Shown here: in pieces, positions 26,980-34,902 of the stretch
Layout: each line of letters begins with the position of its first letter
Position numbering within the stretch: the first letter of the stretch is position 1
Origin: Granulicella aggregans
Lineage (GTDB): Bacteria > Acidobacteriota > Terriglobia > Terriglobales > Acidobacteriaceae
Direction: 5' to 3'
Length of the DNA stretch: 64,000 nucleotides
NCBI RefSeq assembly: GCF_014203275.1
Contig: NZ_JACHIP010000002.1
Location: 744,001-808,000 of the forward strand
Position numbers and translations under genes: made by a program
Notes under the pieces: model-generated
Seen by the model: the letters and a program-made list of their open reading frames with translations, nothing else
Database searches by the model: none
What the model was told of the DNA's origin: nothing

Positions 26980-28803
26980 TCAACTCTTCGTCGCGACCCG
27001 CAAGCTAAGCTCTTTCAACTGCTGCTCGCTCACCGGTGTCGGCGCATCCACCATCAGATCGATCGCCTTGGCAGTCTTCGGGAATGCGATCACCTCGCGC
27101 AGGCTCGTCGCCCCGGCGAGGATCATCACGATGCGATCAAGCCCCAGCGCAATGCCGCCATGCGGAGGTGTGCCGTACTCAAGAGCATCGAGGAAGAATC
27201 CAAAGCGCTCATGCGCCTCTTCATCCGTCATGCCCAAAGACCGGAATATCTCCGCCTGGACATCCTGGCGATGGATACGTATCGATCCCGACCCAAGCTC
27301 CGTGCCATTCAGCACTATGTCGTAAGCGAGCGCCCGCACTGCGCCCTTATCGTTCGTCAGCTTGCCAGCCTTGATGTCCTCTTCATGCGGCGACGTGAAC
27401 GGATGGTGCGCCGCGTTCCAGACCTTGTGCTCTTCATCCCACTCGTACATCGGGAAGTCGGTGACCCAGAGAAACTTGAAGTCCGCCGCTGTGCCCGTCT
27501 GCTCGAAGCGCTTGTGCTTGTCCGCGAACTTCGCCGCCAGCGTAAGCCGCAGTGCGCCGACGCGCTTGTAGATCCACTGCGGATCGTAGTTCCACATGGC
27601 CGGCGTGCCCAGCTTCGGCGTGACCACGATCAACAGATCGTCCGCACCAAGAGAGGCCTTCGTCTCAATCGCTGCAGCCAGCGGAGCGAACGTCTCGTTC
27701 GTCTTGAGTCGCGCCACATCCAGCAGATCAAGGCCGGAGTCGCCAAAGCCACCGCGAATCTCCGACAGCAGCGACTTACGCGCCGTCCCGCTTAGTTCGC
27801 CAACGCTTGGAATCACGAACCCAAGCACCGGCAGCGCCTGCTCGATCTTCAACGTCTCGCGCAACTCCGACGTAAGTTCATCGGTCAGCGAAACCATCGC
27901 AGGCAGCCGCATATCCGGCTTGTCGATGCCGTAGTTCTTGATCGCATCGTCATACGTCATTTGCACGAACGGAGGCTCAAGTGTGATGCCCGCTTCCCTG
28001 AACGCCGCCTTCAAAAAGCCTTCGACAAATCCGAAGATCAGTTCCTGCTGCGGGAAGGTCGTCTCGAGGTCGATCTGCGTAAACTCGGGCTGTCTATCCG
28101 CGCGAAGGTCCTCATCGCGGAAGCATCGCGCAATCTGAAAGTACTTATCAAACCCGGAGATCATCAGGATCTGCTTGAAGATCTGCGGCGACTGCGGCAG
28201 CGCATAGAAATGCCCACCATGCACGCGGCTCGGAACAAGATAATCGCGCGCGCCCTCTGGCGTCGACCGAGTCATGAAGGGCGTCTCGATCTCGAGGAAG
28301 CCTTCGGCCACGAGGTAGTTCCGGATCGCCATTGCCACGCGGCTGCGCAGCGCGAAGTTCTTCTGCATCTCCACCCGCCGCAGATCGAGATAGCGGTACT
28401 TCAGCCGCACCTCTTCATTCGCAATCGCCTCTTCGGCAGGCGAGAACGGCGGCGTCTTCGCCTCGTTCAGCAGTAATAGTTCATGCGCAACAACCTCAAC
28501 ATCGCCCGTCGACATGTTTGGGTTCTCAAGGCCAGCTGCACGCTTGCGCACGCTTCCCTTCACCGCGACGACATACTCCGAACGCGCGGCCTCTGCCTTG
28601 GCATGGGCCTCCGGCGACTTCTCGATATCGAGCACGATCTGCGTAATGCCGCTGCGGTCGCGCACATCGAGAAAGATCAGGTTGCCATGGTCGCGTCGCC
28701 GGTTCACCCAGCCCATCAGGACTACGTCGTTGCCAGCATCCTCAGCGCGGAGATCTCCGCACATCTTCGTTCGTTGCAGCTTGCCTAAAAAGTCGAGTGT
28801 CAC
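26980..28803 (-). CDS. aspS: aspartate--tRNA ligase (non-discriminating type)
   Basis: 607 residues, typical bacterial AspRS. It has the N-terminal OB anticodon domain (VLMGWVNRRRDHGNLIFLDVRDRSGITQIV), class II motif 2 (FRDEDLRADRQPEFTQIDLE), the GAD insertion domain and motif 3 (GIALGLDRIVMILAG). The residue after RRRD is His (H39), and G91 lies in VRKRAAGLENPN. These match the His/Gly pair known from AspRS enzymes that also charge tRNA-Asn, whereas discriminating enzymes such as the E. coli one have Leu. This implies Asn-tRNA formation by GatCAB transamidation in this organism, although gat genes are not in the window. Confidence 0.97.
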   Translation of the reverse strand: MTLDFLGKLQRTKMCGDLRAEDAGNDVVLMGWVNRRRDHGNLIFLDVRDRSGITQIVLDIEKSPEAHAKAEAARSEYVVAVKGSVRKRAAGLENPNMSTGDVEVVAHELLLLNEAKTPPFSPAEEAIANEEVRLKYRYLDLRRVEMQKNFALRSRVAMAIRNYLVAEGFLEIETPFMTRSTPEGARDYLVPSRVHGGHFYALPQSPQIFKQILMISGFDKYFQIARCFRDEDLRADRQPEFTQIDLETTFPQQELIFGFVEGFLKAAFREAGITLEPPFVQMTYDDAIKNYGIDKPDMRLPAMVSLTDELTSELRETLKIEQALPVLGFVIPSVGELSGTARKSLLSEIRGGFGDSGLDLLDVARLKTNETFAPLAAAIETKASLGADDLLIVVTPKLGTPAMWNYDPQWIYKRVGALRLTLAAKFADKHKRFEQTGTAADFKFLWVTDFPMYEWDEEHKVWNAAHHPFTSPHEEDIKAGKLTNDKGAVRALAYDIVLNGTELGSGSIRIHRQDVQAEIFRSLGMTDEEAHERFGFFLDALEYGTPPHGGIALGLDRIVMILAGATSLREVIAFPKTAKAIDLMVDAPTPVSEQQLKELSLRVATKS

Positions 28804-28902
28804 AGTGGTTCTATTGTACGAACTTCCGCCAGCCTGCGCGTTTGTTCAGCGACCCATTCGCTTGCGCTGCCGCAAGAAAGTCGCCCGCATCGACGAATTA
28901 TC

Positions 28903-28930
28903 TTGTAACGCCGGCGAATCTCACTACACT
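28903..28930 (+). promoter_or_regulatory. sigma-70 promoter candidate
   Basis: TTGTAA (28903-28908), a 16-bp spacer and TACACT (28925-28930), about 65 bp ahead of the glycine-zipper gene. Matches to consensus are good but not perfect. Confidence 0.4.
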
Positions 28931-28994
28931 GATCACCAATCGACACCGCCATAACGTCTGCCTTGCCGGAAATCCGCTGCATCTGTGAGGAAAC

Positions 28995-29501
28995 GTGCGC
29001 TTCTCGACCTCGTTGCTCCGGGCCCCGATGATGACCTGTCCTGCCATCCGCCAAATCGCTATGTTCGGCATTGCGATCAGCGTTCTGGCGATCACAACCT
29101 CCGCGCTCGCGCAGGCGCCCGCCGGATCCAACTGGGACTACCTGAAAGCGCTCCCAGCGCAAACCAAGATTCACGTTTCAGCGGATAAGGGCGGCGGCAC
29201 CTGCAAGTTGCTCTCTGTCGACGACGCAACCCTAATCTGCGGCAAACACACCTTCCAACGCGCCGACGTGAAGAGCGTCAAGCTCACCCGCTACGGTGTG
29301 TCGACCGCGGTCGGGGCGGGCATTGGCGCGGGCATAGGGGTTGGCGTTGGGATCGGCCTGGCGGGCGGAAAAGACAGCTTCTTCGGTGACGACAAGGGGA
29401 AGTTCGCTGCGGCCGGGGCCGGAATCGGAGCTGTCCTTGGCGGGCTGATCACAGGCCCGGCAGACCTCTTCCGTGGCCCCACCGTCTATCGCATGCCCTG
29501 A
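28995..29501 (+). CDS. exported glycine-zipper protein of unknown function
   Basis: 168 residues from a GTG at 28995 (GAGGAAA upstream); ATG 29028 is also possible. A signal peptide ends near SALAQAP. A middle part with two cysteines (GGGTCKLLSVDDATLICGKHTFQRADVKSVKL) is followed by two glycine-zipper stretches (VGAGIGAGIGVGVGIGLAGG and AAAGAGIGAVLGGLITGP) that could insert into or pack along a membrane. Homologous exported proteins are common in acidobacteria; none has a known role. It is divergent from aspS. Confidence 0.75.
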   Translation: MRFSTSLLRAPMMTCPAIRQIAMFGIAISVLAITTSALAQAPAGSNWDYLKALPAQTKIHVSADKGGGTCKLLSVDDATLICGKHTFQRADVKSVKLTRYGVSTAVGAGIGAGIGVGVGIGLAGGKDSFFGDDKGKFAAAGAGIGAVLGGLITGPADLFRGPTVYRMP

Positions 29502-29556
29502 TTCAATCGTACGCGTTACGCGACCTGTGACCTTGCTTATCTGACGGCCCGCAGGC

Positions 29557-30160
29557 TCACGCCTTCGGCCAGCGATAGTGCCCCTTCGCGAGATGGGGTT
29601 GAAAAGCGGCAAGTTCGATCTCCTGCGCTCCTTCACCGATGTTGTGGACGACCGGGTTGCGGAAGGAGATGCGGCCACGACAATGGCCACATGGGGCAAC
29701 CGTGCATCAAGGAGCCAAGTCAGTTGATCCCCGATCCGAAGCTCTGCCTCGAACGTATCTCCCCTGGTCTCCCTTGCGGCATACCAGAGCCTCTGCCCCG
29801 AACGCTGCCAGAATGTCTCAAGATTCAACACGCGACGATGGTCGATGTTCGAGTCTGCACGCTTCGTACCCCAGGCCTTCGGGTAGGCCGCGAAGTGGCG
29901 TTCCATGTCTTCATGAACAAGTTGTTGAAGATCTAGCCCAAGGCCGTCCCGCCCCGCGCGCACGATCACATCGGCACAGACGCCTGTCGACCGCGCAACG
30001 TCCCCACCCGGATAGGTGATGCGGGCATATTGAGGATCGTAGCCTGTGGTCACGCCCAACTGGGTTCGGGCAGCGGCGGCCAGCTTTTCGCCGTCGCTCT
30101 CTGCATCCCCGCTACAGCGAGAGTGGCTGCCGATTGAACGATGAAATCCCTGGGCAGCAT
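29557..30160 (-). pseudogene. DUF1287 protein gene disrupted by two frameshifts
   Basis: Three reading frames together spell one protein. The ATG at 30160 (GAGGA upstream) starts a signal peptide (MLPRDFIVQSAATLAVAG). In the next frame follows the DUF1287 core: RTQLGVTTGYDPQYARITYPGGDV, STGVCADVIVRAGRD, DLQQLVHEDMERHFAAYPKAWG, DSNIDHRRVLNLETFWQR and LPHVAIV. In the third frame the domain finishes with RNPVVHNIGEGAQEIEL and HLAKGHYRW before TGA at 29557. Each change equals a net one-base loss, one near 30085-30110 and one near 29680. DUF1287 proteins are NlpC/P60-like exported enzymes. Either the gene is decaying or the assembly has two indels. Confidence 0.75.
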
Positions 30161-30217
30161 CGGATTCTTTCCTCAGGGCCTGAGTATCCTCGACACGCCC
30201 GCTCTCAGCAAGCTGAA

Positions 30218-31543
30218 TCAGTTCTTCAGGAACTCTCCAAGTTCTGCCCGCTCCACCTTTACCTGGTCGCCCGTAGCGAAGGTCTTCACGGTCATTACCC
30301 CGGTCGCCACTTCATCCTCACCAAGGATCAGGATTCGACGCGCCAGCTTGTCTGCTAGCTCAAACGACTTCTTCAGCCGGAAGCTGCCGTCGCCTACCTC
30401 GACCGACAAACCCGAAGCACGGAGGTCCTTCGCCAGCGCGAGTGCTGCGGCGTTCTGGCCTGCGCCCATCGGGGCGATGTAGGCGTCCAGCTTGCTTTCG
30501 GCAATGGTTACTGAGCCAGCCTCGGCAAGCGCCTGTAACGTCAGGATCAGGCGGTCTTCGCCGATCGCGAAGCCGATTCCTGGGGCCTTCGGGCCGCCCA
30601 GCATCTCGCTCAGACCGTCGTATCGGCCGCCGCCGAGAAGCGCATTCTGCGTTCCCAGACCGAGCGCGACGGTGAACTCGAAGGTCGTCCGCGTGTAGTA
30701 GTCCAGGCCGCGAACCAGCCTTGGCTCAATGACATACGGCACGCCGCAGGCGTCCAGCGCTGCCTTGACCTCGGCGAAGTGCGCGGTTGAAGCCTCATCC
30801 AGGTACTCGGCGATCTTCGGCAGACCGTCGATGATGGGCTGATCCTCCGGCACCTTGCAGTCCAGCACACGCAGTGGATTCGTCTCCGCCCGGCGCTGGC
30901 AGTCGACGCACATTGTCGCCTTAACCGGCTCGAGCGCGGCCTTCAAAGCTGCGATGTATCGAGGTCGGTCCGTCGACGAGCCAACTGAGTTCAGCGCCAG
31001 CCGCCAGCCCTTGCCGTCGTTTGCCTCGGATGCGCGCGGGATCGCAAGCTCATCAAGGAGAGTCGCCAGCATCTCAAGCACTTCGGCGTCGCGCAGTGCC
31101 GACTCGGCACCGGAGGATTGAGGGCCAAGAACCTCGGCTCCAATCTGCCAGAACTGGCGGTATCGGCCCCGCTGGGGACGCTCGCGGCGGAACTGCGGAC
31201 CAATGTAGAAGAGCTTCTGCAGCATGCCCGTATCACCCATCTTATGTTCGATATACGAGCGAACCACACCAGCAGTGTTCTCTGGCCGAAGGGTCAGCGA
31301 CTGGGCCTTTTCACTGGCAGCGCGGGCGCGGTCCTCCCAGGTGTACATCTCCTTCGAGACGACATCGGTCTCTTCGCCCACGCCGCGGACAAATAGCTGC
31401 GTGTCTTCGAATACGGGCGTACGGATCTCGCCAAATCCATAGCGGGCAAAGACAGCGCGGGCAGTAGCCTCAACGCGGTTCCAAAGTGCGGTTTCGGGCG
31501 GCAGCAGGTCGCGGGTGCCGCGTACGGCTTTCAGGGTCGACAT
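30218..31543 (-). CDS. hisS: histidine--tRNA ligase
   Basis: 441 residues. Class II features are in order: motif 1 region with IRTPVFEDTQLFVRGVGEETDVV, motif 2 FRRERPQRGRYRQFWQIGAE, histidine-binding LVRGLDYYTRTTFEF, motif 3 GIGFAIGEDRLIL, and a C-terminal anticodon-binding domain beginning LDAYIAPMG. It charges tRNA-His in the cytoplasm. The gene is transcribed alone, upstream of the disrupted DUF1287 gene on the same strand. Confidence 0.97.
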   Translation of the reverse strand: MSTLKAVRGTRDLLPPETALWNRVEATARAVFARYGFGEIRTPVFEDTQLFVRGVGEETDVVSKEMYTWEDRARAASEKAQSLTLRPENTAGVVRSYIEHKMGDTGMLQKLFYIGPQFRRERPQRGRYRQFWQIGAEVLGPQSSGAESALRDAEVLEMLATLLDELAIPRASEANDGKGWRLALNSVGSSTDRPRYIAALKAALEPVKATMCVDCQRRAETNPLRVLDCKVPEDQPIIDGLPKIAEYLDEASTAHFAEVKAALDACGVPYVIEPRLVRGLDYYTRTTFEFTVALGLGTQNALLGGGRYDGLSEMLGGPKAPGIGFAIGEDRLILTLQALAEAGSVTIAESKLDAYIAPMGAGQNAAALALAKDLRASGLSVEVGDGSFRLKKSFELADKLARRILILGEDEVATGVMTVKTFATGDQVKVERAELGEFLKN

Positions 31544-31619
31544 AAGAGTTCCAGTCTATCGAATCCGTCAAGCAACACCTCTATCGAACCCGTCAAGCGG
31601 CGTTCCGCAAACAGCGGCC

Positions 31620-32054
31620 TCAAAGCCCGTTTGCCAGCCCGCTGCTTCCTATCTCCCGCGCCTGCGCCCAAGCGTCAATCAGCAGACCCACGCCGATGGC
31701 AAAGGGGATGATCGCCGCGGCTGCGCCCGAAAGAACATCGCGCTCCTGCAAGATCCACGCGAGCACGATGAAGAACGTCGCGACTCCGATCCCCGTAGCC
31801 ACCAACACGATGCCGCCGCGCCGCACATTGCCCATCCGAATCTGCAGATTTACGAACGAGCTCCGCATCGGCATCGGCGGCAGTTCGGGAAGCGGGATTC
31901 CCTTTGCGATCGCCGCCATGCGCTCCTCGTACTGCAGCTTGCGCGTGCTGTAGTCGCTGAGCTTCGAGACAGCGACGATGGCGGGAACCATGATCATCGC
32001 CGCAACCGGGACGATAAACGGGCTACTGAACGCGTTCTCAAACTCCATCAACAT
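31620..32054 (-). CDS. DUF6249-like membrane protein
   Basis: 144 residues from ATG 32054 with GAGGAGAA upstream. One hydrophobic helix near the N-terminus (PFIVPVAAMIMVPAIVAVSKL) is followed by a conserved basic/acidic segment (STRKLQYEERMAAIAKGIPLPELP) and two more helices (IVLVATGIGVATFFIVLAWIL, AAAIIPFAIGVGLLIDAW). This pattern is that of the DUF6249 group, usually encoded beside ECF sigma factors. It is divergent from such a sigma factor here, with a pair of dyads between them, so it may take part in the same membrane-stress circuit. Confidence 0.7.
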   Translation of the reverse strand: MLMEFENAFSSPFIVPVAAMIMVPAIVAVSKLSDYSTRKLQYEERMAAIAKGIPLPELPPMPMRSSFVNLQIRMGNVRRGGIVLVATGIGVATFFIVLAWILQERDVLSGAAAAIIPFAIGVGLLIDAWAQAREIGSSGLANGL

Positions 32055-32110
32055 ATCGTTCTCCTCATTCACTGGTGTGTTTCTGGCCGGGTTAGACCTC
32101 GCCGTTCGCT

Positions 32111-32140
32111 GAAAGTTTCATGGCGAACCCTGAAACTTTC
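32111..32140. promoter_or_regulatory. 10-bp inverted repeat / paired GAAANTTTC sites
   Basis: GAAAGTTTCA (32111-32120) and TGAAACTTTC (32131-32140) are perfect 10-bp inverted repeats with a 10-bp spacer. Each arm is itself a GAAANTTTC dyad, and the two dyads are 21 bp apart, two helical turns. They lie between the DUF6249 and sigma-factor starts, so both genes could be controlled from here. Confidence 0.6.
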
Positions 32141-32165
32141 GGCGCATACTGCGGTCTTACCCAAC

Positions 32166-32726
32166 TTGCAGACACACCTCCAGTTCGAAGAGATCGTCCG
32201 CGAACACCAGTCCATGGTCTTCCGGACCCTGCTGCGTCTGACGGGTGACCGCGAACAGGTGGACGACCTGGCACAGGAGGTCTTTCTGCGTCTCTATCGC
32301 GCACTGGACAACTTTCGCGGACAGGCGAAGATCTCGACTTATCTTTACCGGATCGTGGTCAATGTCGCGCAGGACGAGTGGAAGCGCCGCCGTAAGGAGC
32401 GAGCCGCGAGAGTGATGCCATTTTCGGCGCAGGACGAGACCGCGCCCGATTATATGGAATCCTTTGCGCACCCTGATCCCGACGCTGAACAGCAGCTTCT
32501 CGAGCAGGAGTTCTGGCAGACCGTGGACTGCGAGTTGCTCGCGCTTGGCGAGAGCGAACGCGCCGTGCTGGTGCTCTATCATCAGGAAGAGTGCAGTTAC
32601 GAGGCGATTGCAGAGATCCTTCATCTGCCGATAGGCACGGTCAGAACGCATCTCCATCGAGGAAGACAGCGCCTCGGTGAAGCCGTAAGAACTAGAATTC
32701 GCCCCAGGGAGGTAGTCGCGCGATGA
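32166..32726 (+). CDS. ECF RNA polymerase sigma factor
   Basis: About 186 residues. The frame runs far upstream, but homology begins just before FEEIVREHQSMVFRTLLRLTGDREQVDDLAQEVFLRLYRAL (region 2, with the -10 recognition helix FRGQAKISTYLYRIVVNVAQDEWKRR). The TTG at 32166 is the best start I can find, and the ribosome site is unclear. Region 4 (LGESERAVLVLYHQEECSYEAIAEILHLPIGTVRTHLHRGRQRL) binds the -35 element. Its stop overlaps the next start (ATGA), so the sigma factor is made with the small membrane protein that follows, its likely anti-sigma partner. Confidence 0.9.
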   Translation: MQTHLQFEEIVREHQSMVFRTLLRLTGDREQVDDLAQEVFLRLYRALDNFRGQAKISTYLYRIVVNVAQDEWKRRRKERAARVMPFSAQDETAPDYMESFAHPDPDAEQQLLEQEFWQTVDCELLALGESERAVLVLYHQEECSYEAIAEILHLPIGTVRTHLHRGRQRLGEAVRTRIRPREVVAR

Positions 32727-33049
32727 ACCCAGAGCAAAATAATCAGGAATCCCTACTGATCGCGGCGCTGGAGCGCAGGCCCGAGATCGCCGTGCCGGTG
32801 GACTTCCATCTGCGTCTCCGGGCGTCCCTGGCTGAGGAACCTGCGCGGCGGGCCGCCCGCCGCGTCAGCTTTGCCAGGACGACAGCGTACGTCGCCGCTG
32901 TTTGCATGGCCGTGGCACTGGTGGTGCTGACGATGCTTTATCCCGAGACAATCAAGGTGCCCGAAAGCATGACTTTCGTCCTGGAACTGCTGCTTGTGGC
33001 GCAGCTGGTGGCTGTCGGCTTCTGGCTGGGAACTCATAGCGAAGGCTAA
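32723..33049 (+). CDS. small two-helix membrane protein, putative anti-sigma factor
   Basis: 108 residues, start coupled to the sigma gene by a 4-bp overlap. The N-terminal 55 residues are soluble (SLLIAALERRPEIAVPVDFHLRLRASLAEEPARR), followed by two hydrophobic helices (TTAYVAAVCMAVALVVLTMLY and FVLELLLVAQLVAVGFWLG). Position, size and layout fit a membrane-anchored anti-sigma factor, but no zinc-binding HxxxCxxC motif is present, so it would be a non-ZAS type or only an accessory protein. Confidence 0.6.
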   Translation: MNPEQNNQESLLIAALERRPEIAVPVDFHLRLRASLAEEPARRAARRVSFARTTAYVAAVCMAVALVVLTMLYPETIKVPESMTFVLELLLVAQLVAVGFWLGTHSEG

Positions 33050-33139
33050 TTCGAGGTTCCGCGGAGCGATTTTTAATGCTCCACGTGGAACATCTGCGGG
33101 GCTTGCTGGTTATTTCAGAGTTTCTTAGGCACCCGCGGG

Positions 33140-33655
33140 TCATTCAGTCTCCGCGAGGTAGATCTTCGTGTAGTCGAGGTAGTTCTGGGCGTACTTGAGG
33201 ATCATCTCGCGGTCGGCATCGCCAAGCGTGCGACGGACCTTCCCGGGAACACCTGCGACAAGCGATTTCGGCGGGATGACCGTGTGCTCCGGGATGACAG
33301 CGCCGGCGGCGATGATGGAACCCTCGCCAATTCGGGCGTCGTTCAGGACGACCGCGCCGATGCCGATCAGGACGGCGTCTTCAAGGGTGCAGCCGTGGAC
33401 GGTGGAGTTATGGCCGATGGTTACCAGCTCGCCAATGATCACGGGGTACAGATGTCGCATACCGTGCAGAACGGCGCAATCCTGGACGTTCGAACGAGCG
33501 CCGATGCGGATGGAGTTGACGTCTCCGCGTACGACGGCGTTCATCCAGATGCTGCAGTGTTCTCCGAGCGACACATCGCCGATGACCTGCGCGGAGGCGT
33601 CAACGTAGCAAGTTGCTGGAATGACGGGGAGTTTCCCCTGGTACGAGCGAATCAT
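33140..33655 (-). CDS. gamma-carbonic-anhydrase-like hexapeptide protein
   Basis: 171 residues from the ATG at 33655 (MIRSYQGKLPVIPATCYVD), 45 bp inside a longer open frame. The left-handed beta-helix repeats run through the middle: SAQVIGDVSLGEHCSIWMNAVVRGD, IGARSNVQDCAVLHG, GELVTIGHNSTVHGC, IGIGAVVLNDARIGEGSIIAAGAVI. The three histidines expected for metal binding are visible (VLHG and GHNSTVHG). This is the YrdA/PaaY/CaiE group, related to gamma carbonic anhydrases. Activity is not proven for most members. Confidence 0.9.
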   Translation of the reverse strand: MIRSYQGKLPVIPATCYVDASAQVIGDVSLGEHCSIWMNAVVRGDVNSIRIGARSNVQDCAVLHGMRHLYPVIIGELVTIGHNSTVHGCTLEDAVLIGIGAVVLNDARIGEGSIIAAGAVIPEHTVIPPKSLVAGVPGKVRRTLGDADREMILKYAQNYLDYTKIYLAETE

Positions 33656-33772
33656 ACGCCCTATCTTAGCCCGGCCTGGACGTTGTTCCGCAGCGGTCAA
33701 AGTGCGGCAACAACGGGCAATACGTTACAAAGCATCAAAAAGCTGCGCAATTATTCTATTTTTCTCTGGCGT

Positions 33773-33780
33773 AAGGAGGT
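33773..33780 (+). promoter_or_regulatory. orphan perfect Shine-Dalgarno in the rpsU leader
   Basis: AAGGAGGT at 33773-33780 has no ATG, GTG or TTG at usable distance; the rpsU ribosome site is separate, 34 bp further on. It could act as a ribosome standby site or a sensor of free bS21. This is inference. Confidence 0.35.
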
Positions 33781-33828
33781 ATCCTAAGATATAAACCCGA
33801 TCAGGGATGGTTTGGAGGTGTATTTCCC

Positions 33829-34026
33829 TTGGCAGAGATTCGTGTTCAGGAAGGTGAACCTCTTGAGAACGCTCTTCGCCGGTTCAAGCGTAAAGTGCAG
33901 ACGGAAGACATCATTAAGGAAGTAAAACGTCACTCTTTTTACCTGAAGCCGGGCGAGAAGAAGCGGGTGAAGGAAGCACTGGCCCGCAAGCGCAACCGCA
34001 AGAAGGTTCGTAAGGAACAGGACTAA
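33829..34026 (+). CDS. rpsU: ribosomal protein bS21
   Basis: 65 residues from a TTG start at 33829, with GGAGGTG 8 bases upstream. The product (AEIRVQEGEPLENALRRFKRKVQ, then a very basic C-terminus) is clearly bS21. This protein sits beside the 3' end of 16S rRNA and influences Shine-Dalgarno use. A second, perfect AAGGAGGT at 33773-33780 lies upstream with no start codon behind it, which may matter for autoregulation. It is transcribed away from the carbonic-anhydrase-like gene. Confidence 0.96.
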   Translation: MAEIRVQEGEPLENALRRFKRKVQTEDIIKEVKRHSFYLKPGEKKRVKEALARKRNRKKVRKEQD

Positions 34027-34349
34027 GTCCGTTTCTGACTTCGGCACTAAAGTAGCACGCTTTACGCAACAAGCAGTAAAAAGCTGTATGGAACGACTAT
34101 AGGAAGGCCGCCGCCCAATGCCCTTGCCGAACTCAGGCACACAGAAGGCGTAACGGTGGTGGCCTTCCGCAGATCGCTCGGCGAGTTTTTCTAACTCGTG
34201 AGCTTTGACCGGCAGACCTCTCTCCTGCTGCCGCGTCCAGAAACTGACTACATCGGGCCCCGGTACATTAAGCTTGACCACCTCGCACGGTCGCGTCCGA
34301 TGGCCGGTGGAGTGATCATCCTTTTTCCTGCAAGACATGGAGAAAAGCG
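34027..34349 (+). other. gene-free stretch with strong predicted secondary structure
   Basis: About 320 bp without a convincing gene. GGAAGGCCGCCGCC (34102-34115) pairs with GGTGGTGGCCTTCC (34155-34168) over 14 positions including two G-T pairs, with a 39-base loop. Further on, GGCAG and CTGCC flank ACCTCTCTCCTG around 34212-34233. It could be a small RNA or a long 3' UTR of rpsU; I do not recognise 6S, SRP or tmRNA motifs. Confidence 0.4.
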
Positions 34350-34754
34350 ATGCAAACCGAGTTTATCGACAGACTTCTGACCTGCGTTGACTGCCACGGC
34401 CAGTTCGTATTCACTGCCGGCGAGCAGATATTCTTCCTCGACAAACAATTCAAGAACGATCCCAAGCGTTGCAAGCCTTGCAAGGCCAAGCGTGCCAGCG
34501 TCGGGGTGCGCGCGCCCGGAACTCCCGCCACGGCGGTCGCCCGGACGGAGACACGGACCGAGTGCTCCGAGTGCCATATCGAGACGACGGTCCCGTTCAA
34601 GCCGACCCAGGGACGTCCTGTGCTCTGCCGCCAGTGTTTTCAGGGCAAGCGCCCGGCAGCGGCCGTCCCAGCAGTGATCTCTTCGGCGAACCCGGTCAGC
34701 TTCGAATTAGCGGCTTCGCTGGGCGATTCTCTCTCGGTGGGTCTGCAGGCCTGA
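34350..34754 (+). CDS. zinc-ribbon protein with two CxxC pairs-of-pairs
   Basis: 134 residues. The first ribbon is CVDCHGQFVFTAGEQIFFLD followed by KRCKPCKAKR; the second is C-x2-C-x17-C-x2-C exactly (CSEC to CRQC). This is the CxxC-x17-CxxC zinc-ribbon family, small proteins of unknown role seen in acidobacteria and relatives, possibly binding nucleic acid. The C-terminal 30 residues are hydrophobic and variable. It stands alone, 320 bp after rpsU. Confidence 0.75.
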   Translation: MQTEFIDRLLTCVDCHGQFVFTAGEQIFFLDKQFKNDPKRCKPCKAKRASVGVRAPGTPATAVARTETRTECSECHIETTVPFKPTQGRPVLCRQCFQGKRPAAAVPAVISSANPVSFELAASLGDSLSVGLQA

Positions 34755-34829
34755 TGGAGAGTCAGGATTAGTCTAGCCTGGTTTCTCCGCATATCTGGCA
34801 ACAGTTTCGCGTGTTCAGTAAAGAATGCG

Positions 34830-34847
34830 CGCCTGCGACCGCAGGCG
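34830..34847 (+). terminator. hairpin after the zinc-ribbon gene
   Basis: CGCCTGCG (34830-34837), AC, CGCAGGCG (34840-34847). It lies about 75 bp after the zinc-ribbon stop and just before the MBL gene. It is flanked by a direct repeat AATGCGCG (34825-34832 and 34853-34860). No T tract. Confidence 0.4.
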
Positions 34848-34902
34848 TTGCGAATGCGCGACACGCGAACTGAGCGAAGTCACGCGCGGTAGACTACTCT
34901 GC

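Noticed and set aside
29639-30019. plus-strand frames over the DUF1287 pseudogene
   Set aside because: The minus strand carries recognisable DUF1287 sequence in three frames; the plus-strand frames have no motif.
31515-32165. long N-terminal extension of the sigma-factor frame
   Set aside because: It would be antisense to DUF6249 and the hisS start, and sigma homology begins only just before region 2.
33784-34338. 184-residue minus-strand reading frame across rpsU and the gap after it
   Set aside because: It is antisense to the certain rpsU gene, has no ribosome site and a composition unlike a protein domain; the part over the gap shows no family motif.
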